IMG/VR virus record: IMGVR_UViG_3300035232_000751
Location: 1-23,316 of that record
Origin: a virus
Length of the DNA: 23,316 nucleotides
Reading direction: 5' to 3' (one strand)
Shown: positions 1 through 10,334 of the stretch, piece after piece
How positions within the stretch are numbered: the first letter of the stretch is position 1
Layout: every line of letters starts with the position of its first letter
Notes under the pieces: generated by a model
What the model was told of the DNA's origin: nothing
The model's database searches: none
Seen by the model: the letters and a program-made list of their open reading frames with translations, nothing else
Made by a program: the position numbers and the translations under genes

Positions 1-30
1 TTTAAAGATACAACATTTTTATGATATATC

Positions 31-3000
31 TTAGAATAAAGATTTGATTTTTCTTACTGCGTTCTTCATACTATTTTTACTCTTGTTTGTTTGCTCTTCT
101 ACTTTCTCTTTAGTTGACTCTGATTTGTTCTCTATATTATCTAATATACTATTAGCTTTATTTATAAACTTTATCTTTTTTGTTCTAACTCCTCTCTGTA
201 ATAACTCTTCTGCCTTCTTAAGGTTTCTATTAATTTGTATCGTTCTTTTATTTATATCTATGTTATCTATTTCGCTACCTATATTGTCTGTAAGTTGAGT
301 CATTCTGTCTTGTAGTTCTATAAGACCACTTTCAAATCCAGTCATCGTTTCTAGACCGAACTCTCTTACAGATTGTGCATGCTGTTTAGATTTAGAATGA
401 TCGTATGTTATTCTTTTAGATAGCTGGTTAGGCACATAAGTATAAGAAGATTTATCTAAATGACGTTCTTTATAAACCTTACGGCCTTCTGCGAAACTAG
501 TAGGAGTAATAGTCATATACCCTTCAGAGGTTTCGTCTAAATCTACAAAAGACTTAAGAACATTATCAAATCCTTTATTGTACGCATTGTACAACATATT
601 TGTTTTTGTTTGATCACTTAAATCATGATCTTTAAAAAGTCTATTAATTAAATCTAAATTTAAAGCATGTACTATAGCTGTACCCCTGCTCGCGCCCGCG
701 GGAGTATACAATGTATTAGGATCAGAAATTCCATAGTGATCAAATAAAGTCTTAGTGTGTTCTTGTCTCATATATTGTTGATGCTTAATCTGAGTCATTC
801 CCTCACTTAAGTCATCCATGTTTAGAGTCCCTTCTGTAAAACTTTTAGGCAACAGACTTAGAGCTAGGTTAGGAGTACTAGAATTCCAGCTCGGATCATC
901 GTTCATTTCTTTGTATCCTCTTAAAAATTCCCTAGACCAATCTTTATAATTATACCTAGATCCTTCTCCAAAAGTAGATTCTGCACCAAACGTACCGTAT
1001 GACGCGTTTGCTATTAGACTGCTATCTCCATCGCTGAAATTAAAATCACTTTGTATATCAGGCATTGTTAGCGTTAAATTATTTAAATACTCAGATGATA
1101 ACTCTCCGTTCCAGCCTTTAGCTTTATTCTCATCAATATCTAGTTCTACATCGTTATATGTAAACCCAGGAATTAATGCTGACTCATATTTAGGTCTGTA
1201 TCCTCCTACAACCATTACTTGATGCCCATTACTTATTCTTTGATCTGCTAATAATTTATCTAAAGGATCAGAGTACCATGTTCCGCTTATATTGTGAGTC
1301 ACATAAAGTTTTCCATTTTTTTCAGTTACTTTACCGACATGAGAATTCATATTAGAACCAAGTCCGTCTCTAACTGCTTCGTTTTGATAACTAGATCCTG
1401 CATAATAAAGATCGACAAAATCTCCTATTTGAAGAGTTGCTTCATCTAAACTAGCTTGGTTTCCTAACTGAGAACGCGCATTATTATATCTGCTAAACAA
1501 ATAATTACCTGTAGCCTCATTAGGATTAGATCTTAAAAAATCTGTATCCATAAAGTCAGAGTAATTAAATAAACTCATACCTCCTGATGTTACAACATTA
1601 TTGTGCATTTCCCAAGCGTCCCCTCTTATACCATTAATATTTCTTACTCCGTTTTTACTTAAATCTGTATTAAATTCCATCGCTAGCTGCAATCCTCCTG
1701 AGCATCCTGTTTGTAACTTTCCATAAGCAACACATTTCTCTCCTGTTTCTTTATGAAGATTTGGAATATCCATTTTAGTTGCAAAAGTAGTAGAGTAAAA
1801 AGGAACAGGAGATATTTTTGAAGAGTTAGACTGAGATATTACTTCTGGTAACATTCTATTAATCATCCCGTCCTCTGGATTTTTTCCTTCTAAATAATAC
1901 TGATAAATTTCAGGATCAGAATAATTAGGATATTTAATTTGAAAATCTCTATTTGTCTGCTCCAGTCCCTCTTCAATATCTACAGAGTATATATCATCTT
2001 CTGGAGGATCTGTAGGAACTTCCCCTCCGTCTTCGAATCCTCCAAAAGAGTTTGGACCTACCATAGTATTATCTTGTCTTGCTACATGCCTCTTTTGACC
2101 CAAAATATTTGCAGGTACAATAGGAGCTTCTGGATTTCGGATCTCAGGTCTCCACTCATTTACCATTGGCTCTATCATACTTTTATAAAAAGCAGTATTC
2201 CTTTGGTTTGGTTTATCATTATACTCTTCTCTAGATCCTTCAAGTACTACATTTTTCCAATCTTTATTTACAACAGCTTTTGTAAAAGAAGGGAATTTTG
2301 TCCAAACATTTCCTCTGATATTATACTGAATATCTAATAAAGAATTTTGTTGTAAAGTAGATAAATTTTCCCACTCAGGTACATTTTTTGCTAAAAGATC
2401 TGTATGCACTTTCATGTCTGACTTTAACAAGTCGTCTACTTCTGTTTGTGTAAGACCATCTTTATAATCAGCTTTAGTTTTTCCAGATGATCCAATATTA
2501 TGACCGTATCCAATAGTCCAGATTCCTTTATTATCTTTATGAGGATACCATTTCATTTCTCCTTCTTTATTTTTTTTATATCCTGAAGCAATTCCATTTT
2601 CAGTAAACTTTAAATAATCTAACATACCTTCGGAAGTAGAACCATCAAACGTTACTTGATCCATAGTAGCCTGATCTTGATCTCTATACATATTAGTAAA
2701 TTTAGTATCCATCTCAGCAGTGTTTGGTTCTGGGATAAAATCAGGAATTGTAACTTGTGTACCGTCTTGGTACTGTTGGATAGGAAGTTCTCCTTGCTGA
2801 AAATTAAAAGCAGGGGTCGTATCGTTAGGCATAACAGTGTTTTTATAAAAAGGACTATTATAAATTAAATCATTTCCCATGTATAAGTGCTCAATTCTAT
2901 TAGGCTCATTATTAAATTCTGAGTGTATTCTAGAAGTTGGGTGCATATTATGGATAGTAGGAGTATAACTTCCGTTATCCCCCCATGTACCCCCGTCATA

Positions 3001-5709
3001 TTCTGATCTATTATCTTCTTCCCCTTCTGGAAGTTCATAGTTTTTAGCATACTTAGATTGTTTGCTAAAAGTAACATGATTTGGTTTTTTCCATCTGTCA
3101 GATCCATGTCCATCTGAATCTGTATTTTGGTAGTCTCCTGATTTCCAAAATCCTTGAATATCATAAGCTCCTTTATCCATATCTAACTTACGAAGTTCTT
3201 GATCTATGTCTGTTTTATTTAATATAGACCTTCTTTTTGATAACTCATCTTTCCAAACATAGTAGTCTAAAAGTTCATCTGCCGTAAGTTCTGTATTATA
3301 TAAATCTAAAAAGAATAACTCAGCGTCTTCTCCTAAAGTATGTTCATCTCTATAAGGCTTTCTATTTTGTATAAAATCTACATAGTCTAATTCTTCATGC
3401 GAGAACGGACTCTGATTATCTTGTGGAGGAGTTTGCGGAGCTTGTATATCTAAATTTGGTTCTTGTATTTGAACATCAGACCCGTGGTTATATTTAGCAG
3501 GGCCTCCATATCTCGACATACCTGCTGGCATTTGCTCTCCTAAATCAGCAACTGTATTATTAAATTCTACTAAACTCTTGTTGTTAAAAAATTTAAAGTT
3601 TCTATCGTTTATTAAACTAGGGCTAGGATTTTCTTTTATATGATTTTGATACTTTTCTAGAATCTCGTTTGTCATTGGAGTTTCTCTGTAGTCATAACCT
3701 ATAGTGTTAAACATTTTCCACCTTAACGCATCAAGATCTGCTTTTCTTTCGTGAGGCGCATTGTCATGCGAATCAAGTGTACTTCTATCTACACCGCTTT
3801 CATCCATTAATCTATGGATAGTATTTTGATCAGTCTTATTAAGACCAAAATCTTTTCCTAGTACTGCTCCTGACATATGTCCAAGCTCGTGTGCAGAAAT
3901 TTCATCTAAACTACTTTTAAGCTGCTGCGTGCTTCCATCTCCTCCGAGGTCAATATTAATTTGCTGAGCCTGCCTTGGAGATACAACTAGCTTACCTTTA
4001 TTATCTCCTTCATGTCCTACGTAAGCTCTGGATCCAGTTCCTCCAAATATTATCTTATCTCCTAGATGTTTTCCCATTTGGAAATTTCTTCCGTTCCTTG
4101 CCCAGAATAAAGCGTCTTCTTCTCCTTTATTAAAAAATCCATGTTTAGTAGGAGGGGCTTCATCTCCAATTGGAGTATAATCATTCCACGCGCTTAGAGA
4201 CCCTTTAAAGTCTAACTCTTTACCGTCTTGATTATAAAGATCTGCTAATAAGAATCTCTTATCGTTAACACTAAACATTCTGTTATTGTGTACTTCGTAA
4301 GCAGGATCAAATTTATCTTTTTTCAAATCACTATCTGGACCTCCCCGCATGTCTACTGACTCATCCATAAAATTATCAGCAGAGTCTTCATAGTTCATAG
4401 TAGACGTAGATAAATGATTTTCTCTTTTCTTTATTATATCATCTACATTGTCATATCCCTGGTTAACTAATTTCTGTCTATATAAATCAGAATTAATTCC
4501 GCCATTAAAAAAGTCTTTTTGTAGATTAAAGTCTTCTTGTTTAAAAGGCATTACTTTATCTTCAAAAACTTTTGTAAATTCCTCCTCTTGAAGACTAGAT
4601 AAAACTTGAGGATGAAATCGATCTCCCGCTTTGTATCTTTCTACAAATTCTTTTTTAGACATCTTTCCAAAGCCTGGTTTCTTTTTATAAGTTTTATAAA
4701 GCTTCTTTAAGCCTTTCTCATCAAACTCTTGAAATCCTTTAGTATTCCAGTCTATTGGACCATCACCATCATCTTCAACAAAAGTTCTATATTTAGTTTT
4801 GTCATTATATCCCATGTTGTTTCCAGCAACTATCCCGTCTTGCCCCCAACCTGAAGATGATCCTTCTGTCCATTCTGACGCCCATCTTCCTCCGTCTGGT
4901 ACATTATTCGGAGCATCTTCTGCGTTAGTTCCAAAAGGACGTAAATATCTTTGTGATCCTATCTGTTGTTGATACTCAGGTTTTATAGTACCATCTGCAT
5001 TATATACTTTATTTATTAGCCCTTGATGGTATCTACTTTTATTCTCGTCTCTTAATCTTTCATCATCCCAGACTAAAGGGTGGTCCATATAAGACGGACT
5101 TTCAGCTGGCTTTGTCATATGAGGATTATTAAAATAAGATTTAGCAGGAGTATCTTTCCACTCCATACCTTCATATTGTCCTGTTTTATAATAGGTATAT
5201 GGATCAAAATTTCTATCATACCAAGCAGGATCGTGAACTCCTGTATTTATTTGATCTTCATAAATACGATTACCGTCTGCATCGTCTCCTGTATGGACTC
5301 GAGCAGTATATTCAAATTCTCCTTGGGGTACTTCAAAAAATGACTGAGGAATACTTTCATAAGTCGAATAAGCCATTCTATATCCTTGAGAAGGATCGTA
5401 TACTACTTCTTCGGTTTCTTTTTCTACAGGATCTGTTTGATTAGGAACTACTTCAGTACCTGATTCCATTATTTCTGGAGCAGGGATTTCATCTATACGG
5501 CTTGCAGCAAAAGTATCTATAGTTTCTCCAGGATTTAATATACCAACATACGAATTATCCGCGTACACGCGTACGGGATAAGATTGACGTCCTTCGAGTT
5601 TACGTCCTTTATGGTCTGTGTATATAAGAGAAGCAGAGGTACCAGGCTTGGCCCCCTCTAAGCCTTTGTTTCGAGCTTGTGCGGTAGTTGCATTTATATG
5701 CCTTCTCAT
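31..5709 (-). CDS. Giant multidomain virion-associated protein: metallopeptidase + lysozyme + NlpC/P60-like peptidase
   Basis: An 1892-aa protein with three apparent enzyme domains. (1) A zinc metallopeptidase of gluzincin type: HELGH at residues 607-611 and a downstream E654-R-K-A-D658 (ExxAD) as third-ligand motif. (2) A T4-type (GH24) lysozyme: E1037 in FTENG, D1059, and T1065 in IWTIGYGHN; the D-to-T spacing of 6 equals that of T4 lysozyme, while the E-to-D spacing is enlarged by about 13 residues. (3) An NlpC/P60-like cysteine peptidase: C1336 in GCSGGLQ, an IGDFVDLYY strand, H1457 in SHVGKV, and H1472. Around 845-890 is a YDIQGFWKSG...KKPNHVTFS motif that I recall from other phage structural proteins. 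The last 100 residues are charged and coiled-coil-like. It is the last gene of the left operon here and its start overlaps the portal stop by 1 nt. Its position next to the portal and its size suggest a virion component that digests cell wall or processes the virion, rather than the free endolysin. The domains are well supported; the role is inference. Confidence 0.85.
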   Translation of the reverse strand: MRRHINATTAQARNKGLEGAKPGTSASLIYTDHKGRKLEGRQSYPVRVYADNSYVGILNPGETIDTFAASRIDEIPAPEIMESGTEVVPNQTDPVEKETEEVVYDPSQGYRMAYSTYESIPQSFFEVPQGEFEYTARVHTGDDADGNRIYEDQINTGVHDPAWYDRNFDPYTYYKTGQYEGMEWKDTPAKSYFNNPHMTKPAESPSYMDHPLVWDDERLRDENKSRYHQGLINKVYNADGTIKPEYQQQIGSQRYLRPFGTNAEDAPNNVPDGGRWASEWTEGSSSGWGQDGIVAGNNMGYNDKTKYRTFVEDDGDGPIDWNTKGFQEFDEKGLKKLYKTYKKKPGFGKMSKKEFVERYKAGDRFHPQVLSSLQEEEFTKVFEDKVMPFKQEDFNLQKDFFNGGINSDLYRQKLVNQGYDNVDDIIKKRENHLSTSTMNYEDSADNFMDESVDMRGGPDSDLKKDKFDPAYEVHNNRMFSVNDKRFLLADLYNQDGKELDFKGSLSAWNDYTPIGDEAPPTKHGFFNKGEEDALFWARNGRNFQMGKHLGDKIIFGGTGSRAYVGHEGDNKGKLVVSPRQAQQINIDLGGDGSTQQLKSSLDEISAHELGHMSGAVLGKDFGLNKTDQNTIHRLMDESGVDRSTLDSHDNAPHERKADLDALRWKMFNTIGYDYRETPMTNEILEKYQNHIKENPSPSLINDRNFKFFNNKSLVEFNNTVADLGEQMPAGMSRYGGPAKYNHGSDVQIQEPNLDIQAPQTPPQDNQSPFSHEELDYVDFIQNRKPYRDEHTLGEDAELFFLDLYNTELTADELLDYYVWKDELSKRRSILNKTDIDQELRKLDMDKGAYDIQGFWKSGDYQNTDSDGHGSDRWKKPNHVTFSKQSKYAKNYELPEGEEDNRSEYDGGTWGDNGSYTPTIHNMHPTSRIHSEFNNEPNRIEHLYMGNDLIYNSPFYKNTVMPNDTTPAFNFQQGELPIQQYQDGTQVTIPDFIPEPNTAEMDTKFTNMYRDQDQATMDQVTFDGSTSEGMLDYLKFTENGIASGYKKNKEGEMKWYPHKDNKGIWTIGYGHNIGSSGKTKADYKDGLTQTEVDDLLKSDMKVHTDLLAKNVPEWENLSTLQQNSLLDIQYNIRGNVWTKFPSFTKAVVNKDWKNVVLEGSREEYNDKPNQRNTAFYKSMIEPMVNEWRPEIRNPEAPIVPANILGQKRHVARQDNTMVGPNSFGGFEDGGEVPTDPPEDDIYSVDIEEGLEQTNRDFQIKYPNYSDPEIYQYYLEGKNPEDGMINRMLPEVISQSNSSKISPVPFYSTTFATKMDIPNLHKETGEKCVAYGKLQTGCSGGLQLAMEFNTDLSKNGVRNINGIRGDAWEMHNNVVTSGGMSLFNYSDFMDTDFLRSNPNEATGNYLFSRYNNARSQLGNQASLDEATLQIGDFVDLYYAGSSYQNEAVRDGLGSNMNSHVGKVTEKNGKLYVTHNISGTWYSDPLDKLLADQRISNGHQVMVVGGYRPKYESALIPGFTYNDVELDIDENKAKGWNGELSSEYLNNLTLTMPDIQSDFNFSDGDSSLIANASYGTFGAESTFGEGSRYNYKDWSREFLRGYKEMNDDPSWNSSTPNLALSLLPKSFTEGTLNMDDLSEGMTQIKHQQYMRQEHTKTLFDHYGISDPNTLYTPAGASRGTAIVHALNLDLINRLFKDHDLSDQTKTNMLYNAYNKGFDNVLKSFVDLDETSEGYMTITPTSFAEGRKVYKERHLDKSSYTYVPNQLSKRITYDHSKSKQHAQSVREFGLETMTGFESGLIELQDRMTQLTDNIGSEIDNIDINKRTIQINRNLKKAEELLQRGVRTKKIKFINKANSILDNIENKSESTKEKVEEQTNKSKNSMKNAVRKIKSLF

Positions 5710-8216
5710 TATTTAGAATCTGTCTTTTTAGCAGCTTGTTTTTCTTTAGATTTTCTGTCAGCTTCTTTTTCTTTACGGTCCTCTCTCATCTTTTTATCTG
5801 CCTGTTGATCTTTCATAGAAAGTTCTTTTTCTTTGACATCTAATTTACGATTCTCAAGGTCCATCTTTTTATCAGTGTTTTGAACTTGTATCTTAAGTTT
5901 TTCAATTTCTAACTGATCAGGTATTTGATTACCATTTATATCTTGATCTTCTTTTCCTCTAAAAGCATTAATCTCTGCAACTTTAATTTTGGTATCGTTA
6001 TCTTCGTCAATCTCATATTTCTTAAGTTGAGTTTTAGCAGCTTCGATTTCTTTCTGAGCTTCAATCTGCATCTGACCCTGCTGCTGTTGTTGATTCATTT
6101 GTTGCTCTTCTCTTGCTTTTCTACTATCTTCAGATTTTTCAAGAAGAGTTTTAATCTCAGCAGTAGAGTCTGTAGATAACATTTTAATTATATCAGATAA
6201 CTCTGCAGTTTGATTTTGCACTGCTGCGTGTGCTAATTGTTTCATAGTTAAATAAAGCTCTCTATCTTTTGAAGAATCTGAAACAAAGATTCCAAATGAA
6301 GATTCTGGAAGAGCAATAGGATCTACTGTTAATAAATGAGTAGTCATGTCATCTAAGATATACTGGATTTTTTTGGCTTTGCCATCACCCCAAGCAACCT
6401 TAGCTGTATCTAACAACGCCTCTAGGACCCTCCCTTTAATAGAATTGTGTGTGTAAAATAATTCTTCAGTAATTGCTGAAGATTGAACAACTGCTTGTTC
6501 AGTATTTCCTACCAGTTCGTTTGGTCCAACCTGGCCTTCTCGTTGTTTTGTTATTCCAGATACTTCACTACATTGCGCTTCTAGATATTCTAATAATCCA
6601 ATTTTCTGTTGGATAGTCTGCGACATTGATAGATCAATAGACTGCCATTGGTTAAAGTGATTCTGTTCTCCTCTTTTACCTTCTTCTTTAGGATTAATAA
6701 ATGCTATCCCTAAAGCGTCAAAGTAATATAACCACTTTTCCATGTCAATACCCATTGAAGATGGTATCTGATTAATATCAGCTAAGAATTTTTTACCCTT
6801 ATCTGATGCTAAATCTAATTCTAATCTATACATCATAATGTTGTACAGATATTGGTAAGGTTTCATTCTATCTATTAAAGATACAGGATAAGCATTTAAA
6901 TTATTATAAGTTGATCCAACATATCCTAACTTACATGAATATAAATTATCTATATCTTTAGATTGATTTGGTTTTGGACGTATATTACAATATACATCAT
7001 CACCTATTTTAGTACCTTCCCATACTTCAGGAATCCATTCCCATTTAATTTTAATGTCTCCTCCTGCTTTATTTAACGTATAAGTCTCATCAACTATAGT
7101 CTCTTGTTCAGAAAAATCATCATCTACAAATGTTAGAAATCCTATTTTTTTCAGAGATCTCCATTCACAGTGTATTACATTAATGTAACCAGTTGTGCTG
7201 GAGTCTCTAGTACTCGCGGGGTCCCAATCTGTATGGAAAGACTCTGAGAATAGTTGGTTCGCATCATAGGAATATTCCTTGGAACCAAGAGGGTGGGACG
7301 TGCCTGAAGCGGCAGAATCGGAGTATAGGTTTTTAATTTGTACTGGAGTTAAGTATTCTCCAAAGCTATCCACTACAGATCCTGGAGTCATTCTCATAGC
7401 ATACTTTGCCCATTGTCCATCTTCTATATAATCTATATCAGGATCTTTATCGTGTGTAAAGTATAAAGGATTTACTGTATTAACTACAGGCTCTCCATTA
7501 ATTATACCTACATAATAAACTTCTTCAGATGTTATAAGGCCATGCTTCCATCCTTTTACAAATTTTTCTCTTATTTTTTGCTCTCTTCTCAGATACCCTA
7601 AGATTTGATTACCCATTATTTCTCTTTGATCTTGGTAATCTCTTTTCATGTACTCTTCAATCTGAGGAGGAGTCATCTGTGCTTGTATCTGTTGCATTTG
7701 CTGCTGCTGCTGTTGCATCATTTCTGGATCTTGAGAATCCTGAGGTCCTCCTTCAGGATTTATTCCAGCTTCTTGCATAGCTTGTTGAATCTGTGCTTGC
7801 ACTTTTTGTTGCATATATTCTCGCAACATATCAGCTTGTGCGTTTTCTCTTTCTGTAATAGCCTCTGGATTAGTAGCTACAACTTTATAATTAAATGGTC
7901 TTTTTATTTCCTCACCAAATAACACACGTAGTTTAGGAGATATAATATCATAATGTCTAATCTCTGCAGGAAGTTCTCCTACTCCATCTATTCCATAAGG
8001 TTTACATACATACTCGAAGTCTTTAACGTTTAATATTCCATTAAATAGATCATAGTTTATTCTCTTACGTGTTTCAGCACCTTGGAACCCAGCTGAAGAA
8101 GATTGTTCTGTTCCGTATAGTTCAAGAGCATCTAGTGTATCTTTACCCCATTGGAAATCATTTTTCTTCTTAGCACTATGGCTTAGCCTTTGTTGTGGAA
8201 ATGTATATGATGACAT
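5709..8216 (-). CDS. Portal protein
   Basis: An 835-aa protein directly downstream of the large terminase, the usual place for a portal. The portal forms the ring at the capsid vertex through which DNA is packed and ejected, and on which the packaging motor docks. The body contains the NPLYFTHDKDPDIDYIEDGQ stretch and long mixed alpha/beta segments that I recognise from portals of Bacteroidota and crAss-like phages. Two low-complexity parts stand out: a glutamine-rich insert at about residues 150-190 (runs of Q and M), and a long charged coiled-coil C-terminus, from about residue 690, rich in Q then K/E/D, ending in alternating lysine and acidic residues. The upstream gap to terL (48 nt) is the largest one between the two big genes and carries a promoter-like element. 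The assignment rests on length, context and remembered sequence, without an alignment. Confidence 0.85.
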   Translation of the reverse strand: MSSYTFPQQRLSHSAKKKNDFQWGKDTLDALELYGTEQSSSAGFQGAETRKRINYDLFNGILNVKDFEYVCKPYGIDGVGELPAEIRHYDIISPKLRVLFGEEIKRPFNYKVVATNPEAITERENAQADMLREYMQQKVQAQIQQAMQEAGINPEGGPQDSQDPEMMQQQQQQMQQIQAQMTPPQIEEYMKRDYQDQREIMGNQILGYLRREQKIREKFVKGWKHGLITSEEVYYVGIINGEPVVNTVNPLYFTHDKDPDIDYIEDGQWAKYAMRMTPGSVVDSFGEYLTPVQIKNLYSDSAASGTSHPLGSKEYSYDANQLFSESFHTDWDPASTRDSSTTGYINVIHCEWRSLKKIGFLTFVDDDFSEQETIVDETYTLNKAGGDIKIKWEWIPEVWEGTKIGDDVYCNIRPKPNQSKDIDNLYSCKLGYVGSTYNNLNAYPVSLIDRMKPYQYLYNIMMYRLELDLASDKGKKFLADINQIPSSMGIDMEKWLYYFDALGIAFINPKEEGKRGEQNHFNQWQSIDLSMSQTIQQKIGLLEYLEAQCSEVSGITKQREGQVGPNELVGNTEQAVVQSSAITEELFYTHNSIKGRVLEALLDTAKVAWGDGKAKKIQYILDDMTTHLLTVDPIALPESSFGIFVSDSSKDRELYLTMKQLAHAAVQNQTAELSDIIKMLSTDSTAEIKTLLEKSEDSRKAREEQQMNQQQQQGQMQIEAQKEIEAAKTQLKKYEIDEDNDTKIKVAEINAFRGKEDQDINGNQIPDQLEIEKLKIQVQNTDKKMDLENRKLDVKEKELSMKDQQADKKMREDRKEKEADRKSKEKQAAKKTDSK

Positions 8217-8232
8217 AATAGTATATATAAAC

Positions 8233-8269
8233 GGTAATTACAAAGATAATTAAAAAAAGTTTAATTACC
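8233..8269 (-). promoter_or_regulatory. Inverted repeat flanking a TATCTTTG box upstream of the portal
   Basis: The gap between terL and the portal holds a perfect 8-bp inverted repeat: GGTAATTA at 8233-8240 and TAATTACC at 8262-8269. It encloses, on the minus strand, TATCTTTG (8241-8248), which fits the Bacteroidota -7 consensus TAnnTTTG. The terL stop codon lies inside the right arm. I see no clear TTG -33 box at the usual spacing. It could be a portal promoter with an operator, or an intercistronic RNA hairpin. Confidence 0.35.
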
Positions 8270-10334
8270 TACGTTTTCTACCAAACATTTTAGTTATATT
8301 AGTTACTAGATACTCGGAAGCAAGACTATGTGAAGGTTCAGAAACAATTTCGGAGTCATACCTCTCTTCTATAGAGAACATTAATTGCATAAATGCCATT
8401 ACTCTATCAAAGTTTCCTAGTCTATGATATTGAATTAATTCTTCTAACAATCCTGCTGAAGGTATTAAATCCATATTATAAATCATACTTCCGTCTTCGT
8501 TTTTACCTCTTTCTGTCCATAACCATCTGAGTATAAATTTCTCTCCTGCATCTTTCATTTTGTCATTCATATGACATCCTTTTATACGAGCTACAGTAGA
8601 TTTTTGTATTACTTTAGAAATAACATTATCAGGTTGATCAGAAAGTAGCGCAAGCTTACCTCTTCTTTTAAAATAAGACATAACTTCTCCCCTGTCATTC
8701 TCAAACATTATTTGTGCTCCTCCATAATATTCAGATAATAGCTCTAAATTTCTATTATAAATTTCAATATTATCTGGTCTTCCTACATACTCTGCTACAA
8801 TTTCATCATACCCATGATCAAACTTTTGAAATGATTTATATACATAACAAGCATTTAATGATTTACTTCCTGATTTATCGAAAGCAACAGGGTCTAATCC
8901 TATCTTATATAAACCAAAAGGTATGTCTTCTGGGGGATGTTGATACACTACAATACATCCTTCTTGTGGATCTTTTATACTATGAGGATGCTTTATAATA
9001 GGATATAGTTTCTTTGCAAGATCAGGTTTAAACCTAACCTCTCCTTCTTCTTCATACAGCTCTCCTGGATTTCCTAACTTTTTATACCTGTCATCTGATT
9101 TTAGTTTTGCAAGAACATTGTATAATTCTACTGTCGGAAATATAGATCCTTCGTTTCTTAAGAAAGCTTCTTTTGGATTATGAGGGTGCTGAGTAACCAT
9201 CATATTATAAGCTTTAGGATCTGCTTTTTTCTTTTCTTCTCTTTCTAAATCTATATCTTCAACTGCTTTTTCTCTAAGAGCATTACCTGCTTTATCGACA
9301 AAAGGTTCTCTGTACCAGGCGTCATCTACAAACCAGCCTGCTTCTCCTACTGCGTTTTCATCATATATATTTTCGTATGCTCTTAACCCATAAGCAGAAG
9401 GATTATAAAACATTTCTTCAAAATCTGCGTTTGTACCATTTTTATTATTACCCCCTGTTCCATATATAATAGGAATACCAATCATAATGTTACCATCTTT
9501 AAATAGAGGATACGAACGTTGATATGCTTGTAATAATCCTGGCCAATCTCCAGCTTCCTCAAAAAGCATTCGTTCAGCAGTACGTCCTACAGATTTTTGT
9601 GGTGAATCTTTAAATGATAATGCAAGTACTTCAGATTTATATCCTTTTTCAATATTAATCCCTGAGATTTTATCTTTTTCTACGTACCCTGCTTTAAATG
9701 CATCTTGTCTATCGTGTAAAAATCCTTTAGCCCAATCTGTATTTTCATTAATAAAGTTGACCATATTTTTGGTCATCTCCATTGTATTTGCCCAGAAAGT
9801 TTTTTCAAATGCTGCTAATATAGAAATAGAAAAAGGAAACCAATTATATTTCCAAGCCATACCAAAAGCATTCTTGTATGAAAACCCCTTACGTCTGGCT
9901 TTTACAACGATCATTCCCTGACCATTTTGTTCAGCTTGTTCTAGTTCATGGTACCAATAATAGTCCATGTCTAGAAATTTAGGAAAGGTATCGATTTTTC
10001 TTTGTCTCTTACCGTCATTTACAGTAGCAAGAATACGCCCAAAATTTAAATAAGCGTAATGCTCTCCTGTTATACGAACACCTCCTACAGTATATCCGTT
10101 CTTACATCTCTCTTCCTCTTTATCCCAGAATTCAATATACTCAGAAGTTCCCATAGGAGCATGAGTATATACCCCATGCTTTAAAAAATACCTAGAAGTT
10201 TCACTAAAAATCTGAGTGTTAATAAATTTTAAATAATCCTGTGTTGTATGTCTTACAGGATTATCTTTATATTGTTCTAAGTCTTCCCAAGGTTGAGCAA
10301 TTATTATATCGGATCGTCTGTGTTTATCTTCCAT
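8265..10334 (-). CDS. terL: Terminase large subunit (packaging ATPase/nuclease)
   Basis: A 689-aa protein that drives DNA into the procapsid and cuts the concatemer. ATPase half: a Walker-A-like VVKARRKGFSYKNA at about residues 143-156, and Walker B with catalytic glutamate MLFEEAG at 256-262. Between and after these lie typical terminase strands such as SILAAFEKTFW and a GTGG turn near 292-295 that could be the coupling motif. Nuclease half (RNase H fold): a first acidic residue at D481 in KIGLDPVAFD and a second in MFENDRGEV (E545/D547), with a late acidic cluster expected near the C-terminus. Length is normal for this enzyme. The start overlaps the upstream UVR-motif gene by 31 nt and the portal follows, the classic terL-portal order. 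No small terminase subunit is recognisable in the window, although one of the small upstream genes could be it. Confidence 0.93.
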   Translation of the reverse strand: MEDKHRRSDIIIAQPWEDLEQYKDNPVRHTTQDYLKFINTQIFSETSRYFLKHGVYTHAPMGTSEYIEFWDKEEERCKNGYTVGGVRITGEHYAYLNFGRILATVNDGKRQRKIDTFPKFLDMDYYWYHELEQAEQNGQGMIVVKARRKGFSYKNAFGMAWKYNWFPFSISILAAFEKTFWANTMEMTKNMVNFINENTDWAKGFLHDRQDAFKAGYVEKDKISGINIEKGYKSEVLALSFKDSPQKSVGRTAERMLFEEAGDWPGLLQAYQRSYPLFKDGNIMIGIPIIYGTGGNNKNGTNADFEEMFYNPSAYGLRAYENIYDENAVGEAGWFVDDAWYREPFVDKAGNALREKAVEDIDLEREEKKKADPKAYNMMVTQHPHNPKEAFLRNEGSIFPTVELYNVLAKLKSDDRYKKLGNPGELYEEEGEVRFKPDLAKKLYPIIKHPHSIKDPQEGCIVVYQHPPEDIPFGLYKIGLDPVAFDKSGSKSLNACYVYKSFQKFDHGYDEIVAEYVGRPDNIEIYNRNLELLSEYYGGAQIMFENDRGEVMSYFKRRGKLALLSDQPDNVISKVIQKSTVARIKGCHMNDKMKDAGEKFILRWLWTERGKNEDGSMIYNMDLIPSAGLLEELIQYHRLGNFDRVMAFMQLMFSIEERYDSEIVSEPSHSLASEYLVTNITKMFGRKRR

